Assembly (NCBI GenBank): GCA_022419385.1
Contig: JAJUBI010000004.1
Coordinates: 3,267,286 to 3,331,285 of the forward strand
Direction of reading: 5' to 3'
DNA from: Paraconiothyrium sp. Pb-2020
Lineage: Eukaryota > Ascomycota > Dothideomycetes > Pleosporales > Didymosphaeriaceae
Length of the DNA: 64,000 nucleotides
Shown: one piece after another, positions 43,422 through 53,584 of the stretch
Layout of the letters: each line of letters opens with the position of its first letter
Position numbering within the stretch: position 1 is the stretch's first letter
Made by a program: the position numbers and the translations under genes
Notes under the pieces: model-generated
Told to the model about the DNA's origin: nothing
The model's input: only the letters and a program-made list of their open reading frames with translations
Databases searched by the model: none

Positions 43422-45231
43422 TTAGACAACCAGGCATGTCGTGAAGATAAAACAGCGCACACGAGAGAGGAATGTATGGGGACGCACGAGCAAGCAGCGT
43501 AGCTGCTCAGCCTGGTAGCCGCCGAAGCCGTTCTGGTTAAAGTTACCCTGCGGCTGCTGGCCCCATTGCTGCTGGGGTTGGCCGCCGCGACCAGCGTTGT
43601 AGCCGCCGGCGCTCCCGGGCATCTGCTGGTAAGGCTGTGCCATGCCGGTCCGCCGAAGCCAGCTTGGTTCTGGGCAAAGGGCTGTCCGCCGGGGCTTGGA
43701 CCTGCCCGAGCATTAGATTGTGCATTGCGATATCTGAGCTTCCTTCGGTGCCGCTCACCTTGGGGTGACATAGGACCCCCTGGTCCCGCACCATACTGCG
43801 GGAAGTATTGGCTTGGAGTCTGCGGGTAAGCCGAGTTGGGACCCGCCTGAGGGGAATAGCCATCGAATTGGCCAGTCGGCGGACGGTCCTTACCCCACTA
43901 GAATGTACATGTGAGCTGACTGTGAAGGAGAGGAAGGGAAAAGAAAGGACCTACGCTGCACTTGAGAGGTCTGCCGTTGACATTGTAGCCATTGAGCTGA
44001 CAAATGGCCATGGCGGCGTTCTCGTGAGTGTCCATCTTGATGAAAGCAAAGCCACGGTCGGACTGGAAACGGGTCTCGGTCACATAACCGAAGTTCTGGA
44101 ACAGGGGGACGAGGTCGGATTGAGAGGTGTAAGGAGTGAGATTGCCAACGTAACAAGTAGTCTGCCACTGCGGGGTTTGCTGCACGACCATGTCATAGCT
44201 CTGGACGCCGTGCGTGGGGAAGTGGTGGTGTCCGAAGGGAGTGGTCGGCGTCATTCCCATGGACGCCATGGCCTGCTGCTGGGAGATGGAAGGCTGACCC
44301 TTCTGGTTCGCCCAGTTACAGCGGATCGCGCGAGAACCGAGCCACTCTCCATCCATTGAGCTGAGCGCTCGCTCGGCGTCAGCGCGGTCACGGAAAGCGA
44401 CGAAGCCGTATCCGCGCGATCTGCCCGTCTTCATATCCCACATGACACGTGCCTCGGAGACGGGGCCGAAGGTGGAGAAGGCTTGGAGAAGAACCTCATC
44501 GTTGACCTCGTTGGACAGGTCGCCAACGAAGATGTGGAAGTGATTCGAGGTGTCTTCCTTGGCCGTGTTATTGGATTGGTACGCCCAGTTGACGCGAATT
44601 TCCTGGCATCTGTCAGCACGAGCGCGGGGCAGTCGCGGGGCCGAGGTTGTACATACGTTGTTGTGCACGCGGCGGCCGTTGAGGGTCTGCATTGCGCGTT
44701 CGGCAGCTCCAGGGTCGTCAAACTCGACAAAGCCGTAGTTGAAACCTTTTTGACTGAACTGCACGCCCATATTAGTCTCGACAGCCTATGGGGTCAAGTT
44801 AGTCTAGTCGGCGCTACCGGCGTGTGGCCGGGGCAACCGCTGGTGAAGGGCAGAATTACACTAACGTTCTTGTCTGGAATAATTTTCACGCTCTGGACGT
44901 GACCTGTCGTCTCGAAGATCTGGCGCAGCACATCCTCCGTCACCCGAGGGTCCAAACCCCCGACATACAATGCTCTCTTGTTCGGCTCGGGAGCCGCGCG
45001 ACGCGGGACGTAGCCAGCGCCGCCGCTGGTAGGAGACATGACGCCGGCGCTCATGGGCGAGCTGATGGCGGTCGGGATGGGGTTCGTGTTCTGGGGGATG
45101 ATGACGGGCGCCAACGGCGGCGGAGGCATGTGCTGCTGGGGCTGGCCCGGAGCACCGCCATCGTAGCCAGGGGCGCCGGCGGAGGCGGAGGGCGGAGGCA
45201 TCTGAGGTTGCGAGGTGGCAGAGTCGGCCAT
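43422..45231 (-). CDS. PUB1: PUB1/TIA-1-like RNA-binding protein with three RRMs; frame broken near the C terminus
   Basis: Exons are 44866-45231, 44657-44785, 43955-44602 and 43422-43897. The start is MADSATSQPQMPPPSASAGA. RRM1 spans the first two exons (RALYVGGLDPRVTEDVLRQI, then NYGFVEFDDPGAAERAM). RRM2 is in exon 3 (FHIFVGDLSNEVNDEV, GRSRGYGFVAFRDRADAERA). RRM3 follows (TTCYVGNLTPYTSQSDLVPL, DRGFAFIKMDTHENAA) and ends in WGKDRPP. PUB1 binds U-rich mRNA, stabilises transcripts and joins stress granules. The Gly/Gln-rich tail breaks at 43644-43647. One missing G (CCGGGC read as CCGGC) restores GFGGPGMAQPYQQMPGSAGG and the expected NQNGFGGYQA region. With that base, exon 4 is in phase. The tail after GGYQA is unusual and may be an artefact of a missed stop or splice. 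Confidence 0.9.
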
Positions 45232-46053
45232 GGTAATTATTCTAGTGGCAGCACAGGAAGATGCGCGAGAAGGCTGAGGCACGGAGAACCGAAATTCGTC
45301 AGGCGCAAGCGAGGTATAGGGCGACACTAAGTGTACCGTGTACGAGACACGCGACGACGGACGTGGGTACTACGCGGTGGGGAAGGACGGTCTTGGACGG
45401 CACAACCCAGGCGGCAAGGAAAGTAAGCGCAAGAGGGAGGCGCGACCGACAAGAGACTCGAATGCGGAAGGAAAGAGAAAGAGAAATAGGAAAGGGCGCA
45501 GGAAGACAGGAAAGCGGCACCGACACCGAAGGACGATGAGACTTGGTCAGGCTTGATCCACTGTGGGGTGAGAGAGGAGAGGAGGGAGGTCGAAGTCTGC
45601 GATTCTTTAGGGCGACCGCCAGCGCTAAACCCCTACGGCCCGTTGCAGCCTTGGGCCGTGTAAAATACCGTACAGGGTACATATGCACATCGAGGCGTGG
45701 ACGGCGGCAGAGGTGCGCCGCCCGCCAGCGCCCTCGCGCACACGGCCCGGACGGGTGCGCCTGCAAACATCTGCGAAGGATGACGCGCAAACGGACCGCT
45801 GCGCAGGCCTCGACGAGCGACGAGTCGCGGAACGATGCAGCAAACGCAGCGGCCAGCCTTACGTGACGTGGGCGCGGTATTGCGGCCTCGATGGGGACGT
45901 CTGATACACGGGAGCGCTTAGTTAGCGGCTGCGCAATTTTAGCCTGGTCCCTCGTTCTGCGCGCTTCATGCACCCAAGCTGTCGAGGCCGCCGCGGCGTG
46001 TCTTGCCCTACCTGGCCCTGTCCTGGCGAGCCGACGACAACACCACCGCAGCC
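45232..46053. promoter_or_regulatory. Divergent promoter between PUB1 and the Mediator-like gene
   Basis: About 820 bp. Next to PUB1 the plus strand is purine-rich (around 45420-45535), that is, a pyrimidine-rich leader on the PUB1 strand. Long open frames across this area on the minus strand (up to 452 codons) are high-GC shadows. Confidence 0.5.
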
Positions 46054-47119
46054 ATGGCCAGCAGTGCGCCGCAGGACCCGCAGAAGCACGCCGGCCCGCC
46101 GCATGCCCTCGAGAACATGCAGGCCATGATGAACCTCGTAGTATGTCCAGTGCATGCCCCGCACGCCGCTCCCTCCACGTCCTGACCCGCCCGCGCAGCT
46201 CATAACCAGCGGCCGCTATATGAAGACCGCAAAGCAGGCGCCCGCAGAGTCGGCCAAGATGCAGTTCCAGCTGAAGCGCGCCGTCTCCGCCGGCAGCGAG
46301 CGCTTCCACGATTCGCTCGACGAGCTGGAAAACGAGATCCGCCATGCGCAGGCCGTCCTGCGCCGCGACCTTGCCCACATGCGCGCCCAGAGGAAAGAGA
46401 AGGAAGCCGCAGCCAAACAGAAGGAGGCAGAGAAGGTGCGACTGGCAACCGAGTCCAAGAACATCCCAGCGCCGCTGAAAGAGGAGCCCGCAGCACCACC
46501 CGCTCCTGCCAAACCAGCCTCGCCCGCGCCAGTCAAAGCCGAGCCTACCGAGCCCATCAAAGTCGAGCCTGCGGTAGAAAAGGACCCGACCCCCAAAGAG
46601 CCCACCCCTCCTGCAGACGTGTCCATGGAGAACGCAGACGACCTCGGGGGCATGCAAGAGAGTGAGTTTGATTTCGATGCCATGTTTGGCGAGAGCACAA
46701 TGGACACTTCAGGCGATGCCGACAACGACCATACCGATCTAAATCCAGACGCGGGTGCCGACCTTGATTTCACCCTAGATGAGCAGCCGTCCGACGGGCT
46801 CCTGCGCGGGCTCGAAGACTTTGCCAAGGACGGTGCGGATGACACCGCAGGCCAGAACAACGCCTCCACTCTCGACCTTGAATTCAACATGACGGACATG
46901 CCTGACTTGAACGTAAGTGCACCGCCGCAGCAGTCCGCCACTACCGCAACCGAGACCACGAAGCAAGAGGACACTGCGGGCCAGCAGGCGACTGCCACCG
47001 ATGAGCTGGATCTCGAAACCATGACCACTGACAATCTCGATGATCTTTTCGACCTGGACTACCAGAATCCCGAGGCAACCCAATTCGACGACGCCTTCTT
47101 CGGATTTGACGAGAACTAG
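46054..47119 (+). CDS. Acidic protein, candidate Mediator tail subunit 2 (MED2-like)
   Basis: Exons are 46054-46140 and 46199-47119, giving 335 residues. The start MASSAPQDPQKHAGPPHALE leads into a helical region with ESAKMQFQLKRAVSAGSERF and HDSLDELENEIRHAQAVLRR, followed by DLAHMRAQR. This 'F-x2-aLD-x-LE-x-EI-x2-A-x2-vL-x-RDL' pattern is what I recall for fungal Med2, but I cannot confirm it. The rest is Pro/Ala-rich, then strongly acidic with repeated Asp-Phe patches (EFDFDAMFGE, LDFTLDE, DLDDLFDLDYQ pattern, FFGFDEN). These resemble transactivation or cofactor-binding segments. It is probably nuclear. If not Med2, it is an acidic transcription-related protein. Confidence 0.55.
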
Positions 47120-48016
47120 GGGGTCTTTGGTTGCCGGCTATATTGAACGAATGAGTTCCCATTTCCTTCTCATCTATCGCATATAAACCGGCGTTTGGGT
47201 AACTTGATGGGCAATGATACCCTCGACGAGCTATGCGCTCTTTGTTATCTGGATAATCACCCTTGACAAATCGTTATTACAAGCGAAAGAACGTTCCAAA
47301 GCAGTCCTTTAACCCTTATTGTAATGCTATACTCCGCTAGTGACAAGAATTGATCGGGTTCGTCTATCAAATGTTCGATCCTTGTTCTGTGCCTGCTTCT
47401 AAGCTCACTTGCAAATAATTAGATGCACGACGAATTCTTCTGTACTAGACTTCATCTTTTGGTTATCATTTCTGGCAAATGACCTACGCCCCCAGCTATT
47501 CTTCGTGGAAAAAGCGACCAGTTTGACATTTATTCTATGTGTGAGACATCGAAATGGCCCTGATGCACGATATATACGTGAGCGTGGCGATTGGTCGTCG
47601 TGTCCTAGTTTCTTGGATTGAAAGATATTCGCTTACCACCACAGCGGCTGCGCCGTGAACTACGTACGTATTAAATGGACAGTGGAGGTCTGTTGACTCT
47701 CACCACAAAACGAACATCGAGCGTCACAGCTCTTTATTGCAAGCGTAAGTGCAGTGATTCAAGCGTCAGCGACGCAATCCGTTCATTTCTATCTACGCGA
47801 GTTCATGGGCAACTTCTCGAAGCTCGCCTCGCCCTATCATACAATCATGCTTCATTCCCTCATACAGCGCCATGCTATACATAACAATTCATACCATGCT
47901 GTCCCATGCGGAATGCAGGACGCGCTGACGGATACTAATCACACAAAAGCCATCAAAGCAGAGGCTGGTAAAAGCAAAAACGGGGTATATGTATATTGCG
48001 CAAAACATGCGTAGAA
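47120..48016. other. Convergent intergenic region, about 900 bp
   Basis: This lies between the 3' ends of the Mediator-like gene and the GATA-like gene. No gene supported. Confidence 0.45.
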
Positions 48017-51000
48017 TCAAACCGTATTCAGATCGTCAGGGGTATGTGCTGATACTGTCATCGTCGGCTCTGCGGCGTGAGCCATCTCAATGTTGGCATT
48101 GAGGTCTTTGGGAGTAATCACTTCTTGCTTAACTTCCGATCCAGGAATTGGCAGGACGCCGTCGTTGGCAATCGATGGTGACCGCCCCTGGGCCACTGTC
48201 GCCTCGACCAAGTGAGGAGTTCGTTCAGCGGCATTTTTGCTAGCTTCATGAGTCTCTGGTGGATTTGTTATCGTCATAGCCTCAAGTGCAGGATCAACAG
48301 GCACGCTGGGTTTTCTGGCTTGCTGACGCGGCTGCTGCTGTACCTGGTACTGCACTGGGCGGGTTGGCTCGGCACTGGCACTGAATGCAGGCGATGTTGC
48401 TGGTTCCTCGTCGACGGGGATGCAGCAATCCGCATCAAGACCGGCCTTAACACATCGTCCACAAGGGCGTTGGCGATCGCAGCCCTTCTTTCTTTGTTTG
48501 CATCGTTGACAACGGGGCTTGGGTGCGTCATATTCACCAGGCGGAGGAATTGGTGGATGTACGCGTGTTTGAGTTACAGGTGGAGGGACGAGGTCAGGTC
48601 GAGTTTCTATGGGCTTGGCTGGCGGGGGCGCTGGAACAAGGTCTGGTCGACAATCCAGAGTCACTGCTGATGCAGGCGCTGCTGCTGCAGTTTCCCGCTC
48701 TATCGGATTCACGTTTCCAACCACCTCTTCAATCATCGAAGAGAAGTCGAGACTGATGCCATTGACTGTAAGTATCTTCGGTGTAGCGTTGCCGTCCTGA
48801 ACATCGCTCTGCTGCTCATGACCAGGTGCATCAGACATGATCGAATCGTTGATGTCGAAAATGCTTGCTCCACTCCACAAGCCAACCGTGCTCGTGGTTG
48901 GGTCCTCGAAAACAGAGAAGTCAAAATTTTTCGGTGGAGAGCTGCTCGGTACGGGTAAGTCACTAGACAACGAGTCATTCTGCAGAAAATCTCCGAAATG
49001 CAGGATGCTATTACGGCCCGGTGTGTTAAACGTCGTAAATGCAGACAAGTCAAAATTTTGCGATGGTGAGCCAGGAAGCATGCTGTCAGACAGCAAGTCG
49101 TTTAGTTGCCGGGTGAATGGAGTCTCTGGAGCTATGGTCGCGTTTCTTCCATTGCCTCTAGGCGTTCGAGAGAATCTTGAAGGCGTTGACATAATTGCCT
49201 CAGCGTGACACATGGGTGTGAGCGCAACACGTTGGCGTGAACCAGGTGTTGGTGTCTTTAAAAAATCCTCAAAAGAAGAGCTTTTGGTGGGCGTCACCTT
49301 GGGAGACTCAAAGAGGTGCGCAAGATCATCGTCCTCAGTGGCTACCGGCGGTGGACAATTTTCTTTATCACCGTCTTCCATCCCCGCGTCCTGATTATGC
49401 AGTGGAGCTTTCGCTGTCTTCGAAGGGCTCGATTGTGGAGACAAAGACCTGGCCAGGTTGCTGTTGGCTAACGATTTAACTTCGCCAGGTCTCCGAGGTG
49501 AGGGGAAGAGTAGTCGGCGTGTGGGTTTAGGTGTCAGATCACCATCGACATTGATAGGAGTGTCTTTGCTTCCACTGCGGACGCCCACTGGGCTAGACTG
49601 AAAGGCCCGCTCAAGTGCAGCCCGCGCTGTAGGCTCGTCAAGTTTAGAGCCTTCGCAAGCCGCTCGCGAAACGGATTGCATCTGAATATCGGTGGTCCCA
49701 TCCAGTAGAGGACGAGCTTCTGCTTCTAGGTGCAGATCGAAGAGACCTGAGTCGGATTCGGGGATGACCGCATCAGAGGTGAGAAGGTCAGTGTCGGCCT
49801 TCGTCTTTTTTGGTTTCTTGAACTTCCTCGCCTTGTCTGCTGATACTTGTGCCCGGGACTTCCCCCATACATCCTGTGGCCGCATTGCATTCTTCTTCGA
49901 TAACCATAGTCCACAAGGGTTGCAGAGAGTAAGGGTTGTGAAGAGTTCTAGCTCTGATCCGTCAGGCGCCAAATCGTTCTTGAATATTCGGTAATGGGGC
50001 GCACCCTCGTTGTCCATGGGGTTCAATATTTCATATGCTACGATGGCGTTACCTTTTGAAGACAATTCGATGTTTTGTGGGGTCCCATTCACAACCCGCG
50101 TATAAGCGTGTCTCCAGGCTGGCGTCTCGATCTGCCCGCAGTTGTTGCAAAAAGTCGGTAATTGGCCCTTGATGATGGCTTCCTCCAACTTCTCCTTGAT
50201 GAGCACTTTCGTTTGTCGTCTTGCACCGGACCCGCTTCGAGGCTGTTTCGGTCTCACATCATCAGGGCCTGCAGCATCTGACATAGGCTCACCGGCCCAT
50301 GTTTGCGATCTTGCCAATCCTCGAGCTGCCTTGGGAGGCGGTAAGGGGAGACTGGGGGTCCCTACACGTAGGTCTGGTTGGGGAATGGCAGATGTTGTCG
50401 TTGCAGTGTCTGCGGGAGGCGAGGGGCCTGTCGAGGCATCTTTGGACGAGAAGATCTCGACAGGAGGCATTCCAGAGTTGGCCCCTGATGTTTCGATACT
50501 CTGCGAAATGCCATTTGTATCATTTGTCCCATAGTGGTTCAAGAAATGTTTCAGTAGATTTGGGTTGATTGGCATCGATTCGGTTTCCTTCTTGCTAGGT
50601 CCTGATCGATCTGTTCGAATCTCAGAGGTCGGAAGGAGGTTGCTAGGGCCAGGATTGATTTCAGACCAAGGGCGTTTGGAACTATCTCGTTTTTTGCGCG
50701 TGCGCACTTCAGGCGCCGCAGGAACGCCACTGTTGTCGTACGCTTTCCTTCCTTGCTCATTGTGAGCACTAGCCACGTCACTCGCGAACCCAGAATCATT
50801 AGGGGGAGGGAGCATGGGAAGTTCTGGACTGGAGGGAGCGGGGGAAATAGCGTGCTCGGATAGCATGGGGGGTGAAGAGGGCATGTTCGGAGGAGTATCC
50901 GAAGGACTGTCACCTTTGTCGTCATCTGCAGAATCAATCGCATTGTCCGAGAAGATGCCACTGTCATATGGCGACACGTAGGGACGAGTGTCTTCCATCG

Positions 51001-52298
51001 ACGCATTTCGTAGTAGACTTGGAGCTGGAACGCGAGATCCATTGGAAAGCGAACCAGAGAGTCGTGGACGTGGCGTGGGCGCACGCGGTACTTGTTCGGC
51101 TGACACCGCAGTGCTAGCATTAAGAGGTACCGGACGGTGAAGTCGCACAGATGCTGCAGTACTAGCGGTCACCCGTAGCGATTCTATGTTGGGACCTAAG
51201 GCTGTCTTCTTTGGTCTCTTCGCTTTGGTTACACGAGCCCTCTTTTTGGGTGGGCCCTCTTCGGCCTGCTCGAGATTGGGGTCGGTTGCGGACGGGTAGT
51301 ATGGCGAATGTGCGGCGGGCTCGCTGTAAAAAGACGCTTGCGAAGCGGGACGATATTCTGGGTGCATTTGGTATGGGTACGCAGACACCGTGCTCATGGC
51401 GGGACTTGAGGCTCGGGTGTCATGCGCGCTGAAAGACAAGCGATGATGGCCATGGAACGAATTGTTTCTCATCAACTCGTTGAAAGATTCGATCGCGTTC
51501 GTGGAAATGCTTTCCGTCATTGATGGGACATTCATGGGCGTGGGCTGGGCCAGTTGACCAATAGCCGGGTTAGCTTTGAGAAACTCTGCCCACTCCTTGT
51601 AGTCCATTCCCTCAGGCATGATCTTGCTAAGGCTGTGATACCGCTCCATATTCTCGACGTATTCGCTCTGCATGCAGGTCGGAACAGGGACAAGCTTGAG
51701 CTTGACCTCCAGCGTCTCCTTGATACCGTTTGAAAAGAGCCCTAGGATGTTCTTGCAAACACGCCCGGTGACCATGGTTTGTGATTCCTCGGCGGGTGCA
51801 TTGGGCGTTATGGAGGCAGAGGCAAGGATCCATGACAGCATGCCTTGCCCAACAAGGGGCGTTTCATATTCGGAAAAGTCGTAGGCGTATACGGTGTAAT
51901 CATGACCAAGCTTGGCGACAAGTTCCGGGCTGAAAGGAATAGTGTGAGGTTCTGATGCTGTAAATGTTCAGTGCGCGTGACCTACCTTGCTGACACAATA
52001 GCCTGAATGCAGGTCTTGAGCTCGATGACGCCCACCTGCGTCGTCTCGTCCAGGGAAACAGTAGGGACGCTTAACGCGTTCGGCAAGCGGGCAAGGCAAT
52101 TTGACTTGTTCTGGTCGTCGAATGTGTAGAGTACCTTGACTGTGAGATGGTCAGTCAGGCGGCGCTCTCAATGTTGCCTCGCTGGTGGTGCTTGCCTCGC
52201 ATGAGCCGTCGCGGGATCTCGGTCGCGCCTTCCGTGTCGGCATCGGCGACAGCATGTTGGACGGCAGCACCTTCAACACCTGGCGATGGTGTCGACAT
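48017..52298 (-). CDS. Large GATA-like (Ams2-type) and Zn2Cys6 transcription regulator; frame broken in exon 1
   Basis: Exons are 51986-52298 and 48017-51929, with a 56-nt intron. The first Met is MSTPSPGVEGAAVQHAVADA. After NIESAA the frame stops; the next frame continues LTDHLTVKVLYTFDDQNKSN and CLARLPNALSVPTVS. One missing C (CCC read as CC at about 52158) restores 1408 residues in exact phase. An N-terminal domain (about 45-200) resembles that of fission-yeast Ams2-type GATA factors. At about 699-777 a GATA-like finger has CNNCGQIETPAWR, a 71-residue loop, and CNPCGLWLSKKNAMRP. Near the C terminus (about 1245-1275) is a Zn2Cys6 cluster, CQRCKQRKKGCDRQRPCGRC and following. The long linkers are Ser/Pro-rich. 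Ams2 controls histone genes and centromeric chromatin in S. pombe; the role here is inferred. Confidence 0.82.
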
Positions 52299-52989
52299 GG
52301 CTGCCGACGCGAATGATCATAGGCCAGAGAAGGTGTGGTGAGCAAAGGAGGGTTGAAGAGGTGGAGGCGTCAAGGGAGGTGGTCAGTGTTGACGTATCGC
52401 GATCAGATCGGCGTGGCTGGCAAGCACTGCGTCCATGGGTCGCGAAGACGCGTTGTTGGAGCACGCGAGTGAGAAATGGCGGACGCAGAGAGTAAACGAG
52501 AGAAAAAAAAAGAGCGTTCGCTACGGCAAAGCTGATCACAGGCCCCAACGACCAGTTCTACGCAAGAAGAGGAGGAAAAACGCGTGATACAAGCGCCTGA
52601 GCGCGACGATGAGAGTTCAAGATGGTTGAGCTTGGACGCACAAGCTCCGTCCCGCAACTTGCGTGACTAAGACGTGACACACGCGTTCATTGGTTCTCGG
52701 TGGCGCAGAAACTATCCACCGGCAGGCGCTATCGAACTTCCGCTTCATCGCTGATACAACTTGCCCACCTTCATAGCCGTTGCCGTGGTGTTGCGCGCTC
52801 AGATCTCTCACCGAGTCAATTATTGCTGGCCCGTGCCTCGCCTTTACTCGGACATCGACCCTCTCCGGCTCGTTTCCCGCACGCAATCGGTCCAGGCAGC
52901 ACTTGCCCACGTGCAGCAGGATCAAAATCATCAACGCCGCTGCCGCACCTCGACCCCTCACTCATTCCAAATAGCTTGACATATACAAT
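52299..52989. promoter_or_regulatory. Divergent promoter between the GATA-like gene and SMD2
   Basis: About 690 bp shared by two genes transcribed apart. An inverted CCAAT (ATTGG, 52689-52693) is present. There is no clear TATA box. Confidence 0.5.
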
Positions 52990-53448
52990 ATGGTGGACGC
53001 AAAGCTCCAGTATGTGATCGGGTATACTTTGACACATAATGGAGGCTGACAGTGAACAGGGAGCTCCTCTCCAAGCCGCGCGCGGAGTTGACGTACGTAT
53101 CGCATCCGACCACATGCTAGCATACTTTGCGCTGACCTTCCTTGCAGCGAGTATGAAGTCGCCCAAGTCGAGGAACACGAACTCACGACCGGCCCCCTCT
53201 CAATCTTGCAAACAGCTGTTCGCACGCGTACGCAAGTCCTCATTTCCTGCCGCAACAACCGCAAGCTACTCGCCCGCGTAAAGGCCTTCGACCGTCACTG
53301 CAATATGGTCTTGGAGAACGCGAAAGAGATGTGGACGGAGACGCCCCGGCTGGCAAATGGACAGCTCGGTCGCAAAGTCAACAAGGACAGATTCATCAGC
53401 AAGATGTTCTTGCGCGGTGATTCCGTCATCCTCGTTCTCCTCAGTTAA
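52990..53448 (+). CDS. SMD2: Small nuclear ribonucleoprotein Sm D2
   Basis: Exons are 52990-53009, 53060-53092 and 53148-53448, giving 117 residues. SmD2 is one of seven Sm proteins that form a ring on U1, U2, U4 and U5 snRNAs. The product starts MVDAKLQELLSKPRAELTEY. Sm motif 1 is visible as VLISCRNNRKLLARVKAFDR followed by HCNMVLENAKEMW. Sm motif 2 is NKDRFISKMFLRGDSVILVL. Both are near-identical to the family across eukaryotes. The first two exons are very short (20 and 33 nt), typical of this gene in filamentous fungi. The gene is intact. Confidence 0.97.
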
Positions 53449-53584
53449 GATACCCAATGAGGTCTCTTGGAGGCACGGGAGGAAGGAATTGGATCGAGGA
53501 TTTTCCATTGCGACAAAAGAATTTTGGTCTTAACAAAAATACGAGACAGTCGCACGCACCATCCGCAATGCATCATACGGTTCT

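Noticed and set aside
45299..46657. Minus-strand frame of 452 codons over the PUB1 promoter and the Mediator-like gene
   Set aside because: High-GC shadow frame rich in Arg, Ala and Gly with no domain; it overlaps a spliced gene with a better-supported product.
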